Assembly (NCBI GenBank): GCA_001897035.1
Contig: MKRS01000259.1
Coordinates: 1 to 12,255, forward strand
DNA: 12,255 bases
Source of the DNA: Bacteroidales bacterium 45-6
Lineage (GTDB): Bacteria > Bacteroidota > Bacteroidia > Bacteroidales > Dysgonomonadaceae
Direction: 5' to 3'
A model generated the notes under the pieces. The model was not told where the DNA came from, ran no database searches, and saw only the letters and a program-made list of their open reading frames with translations. Positions within the stretch are counted from its first letter, which is position 1. The number at the start of each line of letters is the position of its first letter. Positions 1 through 8,064 of the stretch are shown here, in pieces. The position numbers and the translations under genes were made by a program.

Positions 1-2396
1 TGCTCGCAAAGCTCAACAGAACATTCAGCCGGAGCATTTCCCTGCTTCCACAGCACTTCGTTGAAATAACGCTGGGTAAGCTCAGCGTCTTCCGTCCACC
101 ACAACCGGATGGGCGACATATCGTGTGTGGAAGTGGTGCACACGCTCAGAAATGGAATTTTATGGAGGGGTTCAAAAGCCACGTTCGGTGATTTGGGCAT
201 ACGTTCTATTTCAAGGCTCAAAATGTCGAGTTCTTTCATCACTTCGGGAACGCAAGCAGGAATCATTCCCAAATCCTCGCCACAAGCCAGCATACCGGTG
301 GCGTGAAGCAATTCGGGCAACTTTTTCATCGATTCCACCTTCCAAAATTCGTTGTGGCGGTGATAATAGAAATCTTCATAAAGTCGCGCGAATGCTGGCT
401 GCTGATGTTCATCCAAGGCTGAAAAGCATTTGCTCAGATAGGCTGAAATCCGGGGATGGAATCTGTCCGGCTGCCGTTTGTCACGGATAAACAAAACCTC
501 GTCGGAAAACAGCAGTAGCTGCTCCATCAAGGATGGATTCCCGCCGGGCTTTTCATCCGAAAAACACGCTTGAATGCGAGCTTGGGTGGCCCATTCCTTT
601 TGCAAGCAAAAAGTCCCGTCCTCTCTCTTCTGTAAAAAAGTCCCGATCGCTTCTTGGTAGTTGCTGCCGAACAAGGTTTTGGCATCTTCTTCCCGCATGG
701 ACGGAAATGTCAGGGATTCTTCATCGAACCGGAAACCATAAGCCTCAATCTCCTCCTTCGAAAACGGAAGTGCAGGGCTAAAATGCCCCAGCAAAGCGTG
801 AACAGCCGAACGGGGTATTTCCCATATCCGGAAAAATCCCAAGATGTGGTCGATGCGGTAAGCATCAAAGTAGTCGGCCATTTTCGAGAAGCGTTTTTTC
901 CACCAAGCATAACCATCTTTGGCCATTTCCGCCCAATTGTAGGTGGGAAATCCCCAATTCTGGCCCAGCACGGCAAAATCGTCGGGCGGAGCACCTGTCT
1001 GAGTATCAAGATTGAAAAGCTGTGGATCGGTCCACGCATCCACGCTGAATGGATTCACCCCGATGGGAATGTCCCCTTTCAGGATCACCCCGTGTGAACG
1101 GGCATAGTCTCGGACATCAGAAAGCTGCTTGTCCAAGAGGTATTGAGTGAAATAGATTTTGTCTTTTTCCCTTTCAATTTGGTTTTCCTTTTCTATCCAA
1201 TTTTCCAATTTCGAGGCATTGTATATCGAAAAATCAGGCCAGTTCCGGAAATCGGCGCAACCGTTCAGATCCCGAAGGATGCAATAACAGGTATATGGGA
1301 AAAGCCATTCTTGGTTTTTTTCGACAAATGCCCGGAACTCTTCCGAGGCAAGAACTCTGTCTGCTATTTCACTGAACAAATCGTCGATATAGTTTCTTTT
1401 CAACGCCATCACCTGCTCATAGTCCATCTCGGGTAGAGCGTCAAGCAAATCTCCCCGACGGCGGTATTCTTGTTTCTTTGCTTCGTCCTTCAACGGAAAT
1501 TCGTCCAATCCCAAATACACTGGATGAAGGGCATAGATCGAGACTGCATTGTAGGGATAGGAGTCACGCCAAGTATGGTTGTTGGTGGTGTCGTTGATCG
1601 GAAGAATCTGAATGATCTTTTGCCCGGTGAGGGCAGCCCAATCCACCATCTTTTTCAAGGAAGGAAAATCCCCTACCCCATAGCTTTCTTCCGAACGTAA
1701 TGAAAACACCGGAATAGCGACTCCACTCGCCTTGAAAGGAGCCTGAAGAGAAGAAGCATCCAAATTTACTATGGAAGCATCTGCAAACTCCGGCCTGCGG
1801 TTCGCTCCAGCTTCCCAAAACGCTATTTCATTCGTACTTTTGTCATAAACAGCTAACTTGTATTCTACATCTTCCGAAAACGACTGTCTTGGCAAAGGCA
1901 ACCACCATTCGCCGTAAGCCACTGCAATAAAACGAGGTGCAGCATCCGCTTTCCAGTCTCCGATAAGATCTTTGTTTCCACAAAGGATTAATTCTTGGAA
2001 TGGCTCCAGAAAAAGCGACTCCACACGAAAAAGGATGGTATCCGGAAGTTCAACTCGAGGCATCGGCCGGATTTCTTGGCGAAAAAAGCTGTGCCTGAAT
2101 GGCTCTGTCTCGAAATACGAAGGAACAGCAGTATCCTTCCAAAAATCCAGGATAGTCAGATCGTTGGAGCTATCCATCCCGGGCAGTGAATGGCTTCCTG
2201 CAGGCTCACGAGAGAAGATTTGTCCGTTTTCCCAAATCTGGTAGGAATATTTTCGGTTCAAAGTTTCCGTCTCTACCACCCAAATTCCCGGAGCGATGCA
2301 GGCGAGCGGTAATAGTTCGCCGCTATTTTCGGAAGCACAAACAAAGACGGTTTGTCCCCATTGCGTGGGGCAGTATAAAATGAGGTGGATTTTCAT
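1..2396 (-). CDS. malQ: 4-alpha-glucanotransferase (amylomaltase), DPE2-like with N-terminal starch-binding domains; C-terminus off-window
   Basis: Transfers alpha-1,4-glucan segments between maltooligosaccharides and releases glucose; glycoside hydrolase family 77, expected in the cytoplasm. One frame stays open from the ATG at 2394-2396 to the window edge (798 full codons). I see two CBM20-like starch-binding domains at about residues 1-105 and 120-225; the second has the typical CGNxxxxGDW motif at 139-147. The GH77 barrel follows from about 228. The three family catalytic carboxylates are present: nucleophile Asp516 in YRIDH, acid/base Glu707 in CGEDLG, and Asp759 in STHDM. Other GH77 signatures are DSYPYNAVS (278-286) and KGDIPIGVNP (440-449). 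The layout matches plant DPE2 and Bacteroidetes MalQ of roughly 900 residues, so I infer that about 90-100 C-terminal residues lie beyond base 1. There is no SD before the start, and no clear promoter in the 151 bases upstream. Confident in family; the preferred acceptor is not readable from sequence. Confidence 0.95.
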   Translation of the reverse strand, partial: MKIHLILYCPTQWGQTVFVCASENSGELLPLACIAPGIWVVETETLNRKYSYQIWENGQIFSREPAGSHSLPGMDSSNDLTILDFWKDTAVPSYFETEPFRHSFFRQEIRPMPRVELPDTILFRVESLFLEPFQELILCGNKDLIGDWKADAAPRFIAVAYGEWWLPLPRQSFSEDVEYKLAVYDKSTNEIAFWEAGANRRPEFADASIVNLDASSLQAPFKASGVAIPVFSLRSEESYGVGDFPSLKKMVDWAALTGQKIIQILPINDTTNNHTWRDSYPYNAVSIYALHPVYLGLDEFPLKDEAKKQEYRRRGDLLDALPEMDYEQVMALKRNYIDDLFSEIADRVLASEEFRAFVEKNQEWLFPYTCYCILRDLNGCADFRNWPDFSIYNASKLENWIEKENQIEREKDKIYFTQYLLDKQLSDVRDYARSHGVILKGDIPIGVNPFSVDAWTDPQLFNLDTQTGAPPDDFAVLGQNWGFPTYNWAEMAKDGYAWWKKRFSKMADYFDAYRIDHILGFFRIWEIPRSAVHALLGHFSPALPFSKEEIEAYGFRFDEESLTFPSMREEDAKTLFGSNYQEAIGTFLQKREDGTFCLQKEWATQARIQACFSDEKPGGNPSLMEQLLLFSDEVLFIRDKRQPDRFHPRISAYLSKCFSALDEHQQPAFARLYEDFYYHRHNEFWKVESMKKLPELLHATGMLACGEDLGMIPACVPEVMKELDILSLEIERMPKSPNVAFEPLHKIPFLSVCTTSTHDMSPIRLWWTEDAELTQRYFNEVLWKQGNAPAECSVELCE

Positions 2397-2547
2397 TCAG
2401 TTTGATATTTTAAGAGGCAAGATAGCAAAAGAAAAGATGCGAACAGGTGAATTTTGGAAAGTTTTTCTTATCATCCAGTAAGAGTTTTTCGTTAGAAGCA
2501 CTGTCTATCTCAAGAAAAAAAACAGTGCGATGAGCTTTTGTTTAAAA

Positions 2548-3072
2548 TCATATTTCTAAATTTTTCACCCAATTGCCTCTTCTTACAGCGTAAATCAGTC
2601 CATCCTGGTATTCTTCATTTTTCCAGAAAAGCTTTTCGATGGAGGCTTCCAATTGAAAGCCATTCTTCTCGAGCACGCATTGCGAAGCAATGTTTGCTGC
2701 AAACACCGTAGCATATACGCGATCAATCGGGTATGTGTCGAATGCAAAATTCACCATTTGACGCACAGCCCGGCTGATGATACCTTTTCCCCAGAAAGGC
2801 TCGCCAAGCCAATAACCAAGCTCGGCATTTTTTTCCATAATGTCTGTTTGCGGATGCACTCCAATTCCGCCAATCGCTTCACCATTGACTTCAATGGCGA
2901 ATATATGGATCGGCTTATCGGCATTTGCAAACCGAATAAACGTTTTTGCGGAATCTTCAGTATAAGGATATGGAAATATATTGGCCAAATACCTGGCAAT
3001 GTTCCAATTATTTCCATACTTTACCAGACTAAGCGAATCATCCGGATTCCATGGGCGGAGTACAAATTCCAT
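2548..3072 (-). CDS. GNAT-family N-acetyltransferase, RimJ/RimL type
   Basis: A 174-residue acetyltransferase that transfers the acetyl group of acetyl-CoA to an unknown amine, cytoplasmic. The domain fills the protein. It opens with FVLRPWNPDD, typical of the RimJ/RimL (Acetyltransf_3) group. Motif A is ELGYWLGEPFWGKGIISRAV (84-103), with the pyrophosphate-binding loop around WGKG (94-97). Motif B is NIASQCVLEKNGF (127-139), where an Asn and a late Gly-Phe are usual. I start at the ATG (3070-3072), because the fold begins immediately there. An in-frame TTG at 3097-3099 would add nine residues, and it has an AAAGGA about 4 bases upstream, so it cannot be excluded. The gene begins 11-38 bases after the trans-sulfuration enzyme (depending on start) and is probably co-transcribed with it. 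The substrate (ribosomal protein, antibiotic or small amine) cannot be told. Confidence 0.9.
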   Translation of the reverse strand: MEFVLRPWNPDDSLSLVKYGNNWNIARYLANIFPYPYTEDSAKTFIRFANADKPIHIFAIEVNGEAIGGIGVHPQTDIMEKNAELGYWLGEPFWGKGIISRAVRQMVNFAFDTYPIDRVYATVFAANIASQCVLEKNGFQLEASIEKLFWKNEEYQDGLIYAVRRGNWVKNLEI

Positions 3073-3110
3073 TTTGAGCGACGTTTTACGGACAAGCAAC
3101 TATTCCTTTC

Positions 3111-4376
3111 TTATAATTTATCCAGAGCCTGGCGCAAGTCACGTTTAAGGTCTTCCACCCCTTCCAAGCCAACCGAAAGGCGCAACAGGTTGTCCTCGAT
3201 GCCCATTTTTTCTTTCATATCCTTGGAAAATGTTCCGTAGATCGTAGAATATGGGTGAATGATTAACGATTTGTTGTCGAATAGGTTGGTCGCACGGCGA
3301 ATCACCTGCAAGCGATCCATCAACTGGTAGCATTTCTCTTGCGATTCGAGGTTGAAGGTAATCATCGCACCGGGTTTCGTGGTGAACATTTTGTCGGAAA
3401 TGGCCTTGTAAGGCGAAGATTCCAATGCGGTGTAACCCACTTTTTTCACTTCGGGCTGCGCCTCCAAGAAGGTAGCCACTTCGTATGCCGCATCCGAAAC
3501 CGCTTTGAAGCGAAGTTCCAGCGTTTCCATGCCAAGCGATTGCAAGTAAGCCACATCCGGATCCATGCAGGCACCGAAGTTGCGGGCAATTTCGCGCTTC
3601 AAGCGAAACGAGAACTGCGACATTTCCGGTGTTTTCCCATACATCCCGAGGATTTTGTTCTTCCGCCAATTGAAAGTCCCGTAATCGAGGATGGCTCCAC
3701 CGATGCTGGTGGCCCCGCCGGAAATATATTTTGTGGTGGAAACCACTTCTATGTCTGCCCCAAACTTGGCTGCTGAAAAACCGCACCAGGGTACAATGGT
3801 CGAATCCACGATCATCGGCACGTTTTTAGCTCTTAGGATAGGTGATATTTTCTCCAAATCGGCAATTTCGGTGTGCGGATTGGTAATCAGTTCGCAGAAA
3901 AATGCCACGGTGTTTTCATCGATGGCAGCCTCGATTTCTTCCAAACTATCGGTGTTCACCATGCGGGCCTCCACGCCAAGTGCGGCCAGGGTGAACTTGA
4001 AGAAAGAGAACGTATTCCCGAACAAGTGGGGGGAGGTGACAATGTTGCAACCCGAATACACTATCGTCATCAGTGCATTTGAAATGGCAGCCATTCCCGA
4101 GGCTACCGCCTGCACGTTTTGCGCACCAGAAGCCGCTTTTATCTTGTTTTCAAGGTTTTCCACGCTTGGGTTGGTAATCCGCGTGTAGGTGTGGGATGGG
4201 ATTTCCTCCCGGTTTTGGAAGGCGGCTGCAATGCTCTCCGAATCAGCAAATTCGAAAGCTGCATTGCGGTAAATGGGCAAGGTGATGGCCCCATGAATAT
4301 CTTTTTTTCTGAATGGTTCGGCAATCACGCGTGTCGAAAAACTTTCCTGCTGACAATCTGATTCTGTTTTATCCAT
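3111..4376 (-). CDS. PLP-dependent trans-sulfuration enzyme (Cys/Met metabolism family; O-acyl-homoserine sulfhydrylase or cystathionine gamma-synthase-like)
   Basis: A 421-residue fold-type I PLP enzyme of the Cys/Met metabolism family, acting on O-acylhomoserine, cystathionine or methionine in the cytoplasm. Visible landmarks: HTYTRITNP (62-70), whose Tyr and Arg hold the cofactor phosphate of the partner subunit; SGM (94-96), phosphate binding; DSTIVPW (191-197), whose Asp191 pairs with the pyridine nitrogen; and VSTTKYISGG (212-221), with the Schiff-base Lys216. The C-terminal substrate motif is SLIIHPYSTIYG (370-381), unlike the commoner THPASTTH. At the position of the PLP-stacking Tyr (usual LYGGT) this protein has Phe119 in HLFGNT, as in MetZ-type sulfhydrylases. 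I therefore leave open whether it makes homocysteine, makes cystathionine, or degrades methionine. An unusually good SD for this phylum, AAAGGAG at 4382-4388, lies 5 bases before the ATG. First gene of an operon with the acetyltransferase. Confidence 0.92.
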   Translation of the reverse strand: MDKTESDCQQESFSTRVIAEPFRKKDIHGAITLPIYRNAAFEFADSESIAAAFQNREEIPSHTYTRITNPSVENLENKIKAASGAQNVQAVASGMAAISNALMTIVYSGCNIVTSPHLFGNTFSFFKFTLAALGVEARMVNTDSLEEIEAAIDENTVAFFCELITNPHTEIADLEKISPILRAKNVPMIVDSTIVPWCGFSAAKFGADIEVVSTTKYISGGATSIGGAILDYGTFNWRKNKILGMYGKTPEMSQFSFRLKREIARNFGACMDPDVAYLQSLGMETLELRFKAVSDAAYEVATFLEAQPEVKKVGYTALESSPYKAISDKMFTTKPGAMITFNLESQEKCYQLMDRLQVIRRATNLFDNKSLIIHPYSTIYGTFSKDMKEKMGIEDNLLRLSVGLEGVEDLKRDLRQALDKL

Positions 4377-4381
4377 TTCTT

Positions 4382-4388
4382 CTCCTTT
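4382..4388 (-). promoter_or_regulatory. Strong Shine-Dalgarno sequence of the trans-sulfuration gene
   Basis: On the minus strand AAAGGAG stands 5 bases before the ATG at 4374-4376. Most starts in this window have no such site, as is usual in Bacteroidota, so it supports this start codon and hints at high translation. Confidence 0.7.
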
Positions 4389-4422
4389 GATACTTAAAAA
4401 TAACTCGATTAGAAAATTTTCT

Positions 4423-4454
4423 CAAAGGTACGTCATTGTTTAAAAAAAGACAAA
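4423..4454 (-). promoter_or_regulatory. Bacteroidota-type promoter of the trans-sulfuration / acetyltransferase operon
   Basis: On the minus strand TTTG (4451-4454) is followed after 20 bases by TACCTTTG (4423-4430), an exact match to the phylum's TTTG-N19-21-TAnnTTTG pattern. Transcription should begin near 4416, leaving a leader of about 40 bases. That is too short for a SAM riboswitch. The -33 element is itself part of a second TACCTTTG copy (4451-4458). Confidence 0.75.
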
Positions 4455-4572
4455 GGTATTTGTGCGAAAAACGCCTCGAAGTGACTCAAGATGGCAAGTT
4501 CAAATTTCAAGATATTGCGGGGATTATTATTTGGTTGATTTCAGGAATACAAGCAGTCAAAAAACATGCCAT

Positions 4573-4605
4573 TTTGTCACAGAACAACCTTTGGCAAATA
4601 TTTTG
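4573..4605 (+). promoter_or_regulatory. Possible clpB promoter with overlapping palindrome
   Basis: TTTG at 4573-4576 is followed after 21 bases by ATATTTTG at 4598-4605. The second element keeps the TTTG half of TAnnTTTG but not the TA. The inferred start near 4612 would give a leader of about 38 bases. GCAAATATTTTGC (4594-4606), an inverted repeat with 5-base arms, overlaps the -7 box and could bind a regulator. I see no CIRCE element. The rest of the 273-base gap to the divergent gene (4377-4649) shows nothing else I recognise. Confidence 0.35.
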
Positions 4606-4649
4606 CACGAGAGATAAAAAGCAAATAGCAAAACAAAAATATTAACTAT

Positions 4650-7238
4650 ATGAATTTCAATAATTATACTATCAAATCGCAAGAAGCCATACAAAAGGCT
4701 GTAGAGATTGTAAGGGACAAAAACCAACAGGTGATTGAACCGGCACACATTCTTTATGCTGCAATTTTGTCAGGAGAAAATGTTATCAATTTCCTGTTTC
4801 AAAAATTAGGAGCAAACCCGCAATATTTGAATTCGTTGCTCGAAAAGCAAATCGAATCGTATCCCCGTGTCAGCGGCGGCGAACCTCAATTGAGCCGTGA
4901 AGCAAACGCAGCCTTGACCAAGGCGGAAGGCTATGCCAAAAAGATGGGTGACCAATACGTTTCCATCGAGCATATCTTGCTGGGCATTTTGGCCGAAAAA
5001 AGCACTGCTTCGCAGATGTTGAAGGATTTGGGCATCAACGAGAAAGATCTCACGGCAGCCATCAACGAATTGCGCAAAGGTGAAAAAGTGACCAGCCAAA
5101 GTGCCGAAGAAACCTACCAATCATTGGAAAAATATGCCATCAACCTCACCAAACGGGCACACGAAGGCAAGCTCGACCCGGTGATCGGCCGTGACGAAGA
5201 GATCCGCCGTGTGCTGCAAATATTGAGCCGACGCACAAAAAACAACCCGATCCTGATCGGCGAGCCAGGTGTCGGAAAAACGGCCATTGCCGAAGGTTTG
5301 GCGCAACGTATCATGCGGGGTGATGTTCCCGAAAATCTGCGCAGCAAGCAAATCTATTCCTTGGACATGGGAGCCTTGGTGGCCGGTGCAAAATACAAGG
5401 GTGAATTTGAAGAACGACTGAAGTCAGTGGTGAATGAAGTGACCAAAGCCGAAGGAGAAATCATCCTCTTCATCGATGAAATACACACATTGGTGGGTGC
5501 TGGCAAAAGCGAAGGAGCTATGGATGCAGCCAACATTTTGAAACCGGCTTTGGCTCGTGGAGAATTGCGGGCAATCGGAGCAACCACACTGAACGAGTAC
5601 CAAAAATATTTTGAGAAGGACAAGGCACTCGAACGCCGTTTCCAGACCGTGATGGTGGATGAGCCAAGCGAATTGGACGCCATTTCTATCCTGCGTGGGT
5701 TGAAAGAAAAATACGAAAACCACCACAAGGTGCGTATCATGGACGAAGCCATCATCGCTTCGGTGCAGCTATCGAGCCGCTACATCACCGACCGTTTTTT
5801 GCCAGACAAGGCCATCGACCTGATGGACGAAGCAGCTGCCAAACTCCGGATGGAAGTGGATTCGGTGCCGGAAGAATTGGACGAAAAAAGCCGCCGCATC
5901 GCCCAGTTGGAAATTGAACGGGAAGCCATCCGCCGCGAACACGACAAAGACAAAGAGGCCCGGTTGACGGAAGAAATTGGCCGCTTGAAAGAGGAAGAAA
6001 AAGACATGAAGGCCAAATGGCAAGCCGAGAAGGAGGTCATCAACCGCATCCAACAAAATAAGCAGGAGATTGAAAACGTGAAGTTTCAGGCAGAAAAGGC
6101 CGAACGAGAAGGCGACTACGGCAAAGTAGCCGAATTACGCTACGGCAAGCTGCGCGAATTGGAAACCGAAATCGGCAAATTGCAAGAACAGCTTCATGCC
6201 ATGCAGAGGGGCAATGCCATGATTAAGGAAGAGGTGGATGCCGTGGATATTGCTGACGTGGTATCCCGCTGGACGGGCATTCCGGTCAACAAGATGCTCC
6301 AAAGCGAGCGCGACAAGTTGCTCAACCTCGAAGATGAACTCCACAAGCGTGTGGTAGGCCAAGAGGAGGCCATCACTGCGATTTCTAACGCCATCCGCCG
6401 GAGCCGGGCTGGATTGCAAGACCCGAAACGACCGATTGGTTCATTCATCTTCTTGGGGACAACGGGTGTCGGTAAAACGGAATTAGCCAAGGCATTGGCA
6501 GAGTTTCTGTTCGATGACGAAAACATGATGACCCGAATCGACATGAGCGAATATCAGGAAAAATTCAGTGCAACCCGTTTGATCGGTGCGCCTCCGGGAT
6601 ATGTCGGCTACGACGAAGGTGGCCAATTGACTGAAGCCATCCGCCGGAAACCGTATTCAGTGGTGCTGTTCGACGAAATCGAAAAAGCACATCCCGATGT
6701 GTTCAATATCTTGTTGCAGGTGCTCGACGATGGACGACTCACCGACAACAAAGGACGTGTCGTGAACTTCAAGAACACGATCATCATCATGACTTCCAAC
6801 ATGGGTTCGCAATTGATCCGCGAAAATTTCTCGCAGATGACAACCGCAAACCACGATTTACTGGTGGAAAAAACCAAAAACGAGGTGCTCAACATACTGA
6901 AATCGGCCGTTCGCCCAGAGTTCCTGAACCGCATTGACGAGATCATCATGTTCGAACCATTGACTCAAGGGAATATCGAGCAAGTAGTCCGCATCCAGCT
7001 AGGTGGCATCGAGAAAATGCTGGAAGGCAATGGAGTGACACTTCAATTCTCGGACAAGGCGATCCGAAAGATTGCCCAATTGGGCTACGACCCCGAATTT
7101 GGTGCACGCCCCGTGAAGCGTGTCATCCAGCGGCTTGTACTCGACAACCTGTCGAAGAAGTTGCTGGCCCAAACCATCGACCGCGCAGTACCGATTGTGG
7201 TGGATGAGGTGAATGGAGAATTGGAATTTAGGAATTGA
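4650..7238 (+). CDS. clpB: ATP-dependent disaggregase chaperone ClpB
   Basis: Hexameric AAA+ unfoldase that, with DnaK/DnaJ/GrpE, pulls polypeptides out of heat-induced aggregates in the cytoplasm. At 862 residues it has the usual ClpB length. Order of parts: N-terminal Clp repeat domain (about 1-148); first ATPase domain with Walker A GEPGVGKT (204-211), pore-loop Tyr249 in AKYKGEF, Walker B ILFIDEIH (272-279) and the arginine pair 329-330; a charged coiled-coil middle domain (about 405-525), which marks ClpB rather than ClpA or ClpC; second ATPase domain with Walker A GTTGVGKT (603-610), pore loop GYVGY (650-654), Walker [12 protein letters not shown] (671-681) and sensor-2 GARP (818-821). 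No ClpP-binding IGF/IGL loop is evident, as expected for a disaggregase. Intact, monocistronic, and closed by the strong hairpin at 7254-7293. Confidence 0.98.
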   Translation: MNFNNYTIKSQEAIQKAVEIVRDKNQQVIEPAHILYAAILSGENVINFLFQKLGANPQYLNSLLEKQIESYPRVSGGEPQLSREANAALTKAEGYAKKMGDQYVSIEHILLGILAEKSTASQMLKDLGINEKDLTAAINELRKGEKVTSQSAEETYQSLEKYAINLTKRAHEGKLDPVIGRDEEIRRVLQILSRRTKNNPILIGEPGVGKTAIAEGLAQRIMRGDVPENLRSKQIYSLDMGALVAGAKYKGEFEERLKSVVNEVTKAEGEIILFIDEIHTLVGAGKSEGAMDAANILKPALARGELRAIGATTLNEYQKYFEKDKALERRFQTVMVDEPSELDAISILRGLKEKYENHHKVRIMDEAIIASVQLSSRYITDRFLPDKAIDLMDEAAAKLRMEVDSVPEELDEKSRRIAQLEIEREAIRREHDKDKEARLTEEIGRLKEEEKDMKAKWQAEKEVINRIQQNKQEIENVKFQAEKAEREGDYGKVAELRYGKLRELETEIGKLQEQLHAMQRGNAMIKEEVDAVDIADVVSRWTGIPVNKMLQSERDKLLNLEDELHKRVVGQEEAITAISNAIRRSRAGLQDPKRPIGSFIFLGTTGVGKTELAKALAEFLFDDENMMTRIDMSEYQEKFSATRLIGAPPGYVGYDEGGQLTEAIRRKPYSVVLFDEIEKAHPDVFNILLQVLDDGRLTDNKGRVVNFKNTIIIMTSNMGSQLIRENFSQMTTANHDLLVEKTKNEVLNILKSAVRPEFLNRIDEIIMFEPLTQGNIEQVVRIQLGGIEKMLEGNGVTLQFSDKAIRKIAQLGYDPEFGARPVKRVIQRLVLDNLSKKLLAQTIDRAVPIVVDEVNGELEFRN

Positions 7239-7253
7239 ATTCCCTTATATTAT

Positions 7254-7300
7254 AATGCCTGGCAAGTTTTGAGGAGAAAACTTGCCAGGCATTTTATTTT
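7254..7300. terminator. Strong, near-symmetrical intrinsic terminator between convergent genes
   Basis: A perfect 17-bp stem (7254-7270 with 7277-7293) closes a 6-base GAGGAG loop. The plus strand continues TTTATTTT, so it stops clpB transcription 15 bases after its stop codon. The stem also begins with AA and is preceded by AT-rich sequence on the other side, and the convergent gene ends at 7321, so it very likely serves that gene too. Confidence 0.9.
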
Positions 7301-7320
7301 ATCAAAAGTCTATCCTTGAA

Positions 7321-7902
7321 TTACCTTGCGTCAAACACAAATGGCAACACAACATACGATTTGATCGGATTGCCATTCACATCGAAAGCTGGCACCCATT
7401 TGGGAAAATTCCAAATGGCGCGCAACACGCTTCTATCAAAATTCGGCGATACAGACTGCATGAGGATCGTCTCCTCAATTTCGCCCTGTTCATCCACCAA
7501 AAATTTAACAACTACAGTTGCACGGATGGTTTTTTCTTCACGTGGATACGCCACATTTTCATTGAAATACTCCAGAAGAGCTTCTTCCCCACCCGGAAAT
7601 TCCGCAGTACTACCTACTACGTAGGAATTGTCATCGGCATACTTTTTGTCGGCCAGCAAAGGTGTCGCATTATCCTCCGAAATTACCGAGAGGCGCTTTA
7701 GATTCGAACTACCCGAGCCCTCCTTGGCATCGTTCATGGCCATAAAATTAGCTTGCGGTCCAAGGGTCAATGTGTTTGATCGTTTTGGCGAATCGGGCCT
7801 GTTCTTCAAACTTTTGCTATTGGAAACAGCAAAGCTTGTTGCTGGAATCATCAATGCTAAAAGAAAAGCAAAGAAACAAGGTTTAATAACAAGCTTATTC
7901 AT
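7321..7902 (-). CDS. TonB C-terminal-domain protein with signal peptide
   Basis: A 193-residue envelope protein. Residues 1-25 form a signal peptide: MNKLVIKP, a hydrophobic core, then PATSFA, a plausible signal-peptidase I site before Val26. Residues 26-95 are polar and low in complexity. Residues 96-193 match the TonB C-terminal domain: VGSTAEFPGGEEALLEYF (96-113), a YP at 119-120, VVVKFLVDEQGEIEE (130-144), RAIWNFPKWVPA (161-172) and a closing LPFVF. This domain normally contacts TonB boxes of outer-membrane receptors. Here there is no proline-rich spacer and no ExbB/ExbD neighbour, so classical energy transduction is doubtful unless the leader stays uncleaved as an anchor. I start at the ATG (7900-7902); a TTG two codons upstream would add only two residues. 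No clear promoter is visible in 7903-8064. Specific role unknown. Confidence 0.85.
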   Translation of the reverse strand: MNKLVIKPCFFAFLLALMIPATSFAVSNSKSLKNRPDSPKRSNTLTLGPQANFMAMNDAKEGSGSSNLKRLSVISEDNATPLLADKKYADDNSYVVGSTAEFPGGEEALLEYFNENVAYPREEKTIRATVVVKFLVDEQGEIEETILMQSVSPNFDRSVLRAIWNFPKWVPAFDVNGNPIKSYVVLPFVFDAR

Positions 7903-8064
7903 AATCAAAATCTCTACTATTGGGAAACTACAGATTAATTTACTAAAAGAGACAAATACTTATCTAAATAAGACGTAAATATAGACAAATTTTCAGATAA
8001 TAGAAATTCATCAGACAAAAAATGAAGAAAAAATCAAAAAACAAAATATCCCGACCAGCCCCCA

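Noticed and set aside
1..2396. The first 2.4 kb seems to lack a complete long gene on either strand.
   Set aside because: The minus strand is one uninterrupted frame (malQ) that simply has no stop inside the window. The shorter complete frames there are overlapping shadows.
2498..2528. Inverted repeat GCACTGT / ACAGTGC after the acetyltransferase gene, considered as a terminator.
   Set aside because: The 7-bp stem has a 17-base loop and no T run follows it on the minus strand, so termination is poorly supported.
2397..2547. Promoter for malQ in the 151 bases upstream of its start.
   Set aside because: No TAnnTTTG with a spaced TTTG is present on the minus strand; the nearest match (TATCTTG) is one base short.
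2653..3240. 195-codon plus-strand frame opposite the acetyltransferase.
   Set aside because: It spans the end of one real minus-strand gene and most of another, and shows no domain.
4377..4422. SAM or other riboswitch upstream of the sulfur-metabolism gene.
   Set aside because: The leader after the inferred start is only about 40 bases and has no structured core.
4436..4645. 69-codon plus-strand frame just before clpB.
   Set aside because: It overlaps the divergent promoters and the probable clpB promoter, lacks an SD or known motif, and has the lysine/isoleucine-rich composition of AT-rich non-coding DNA.
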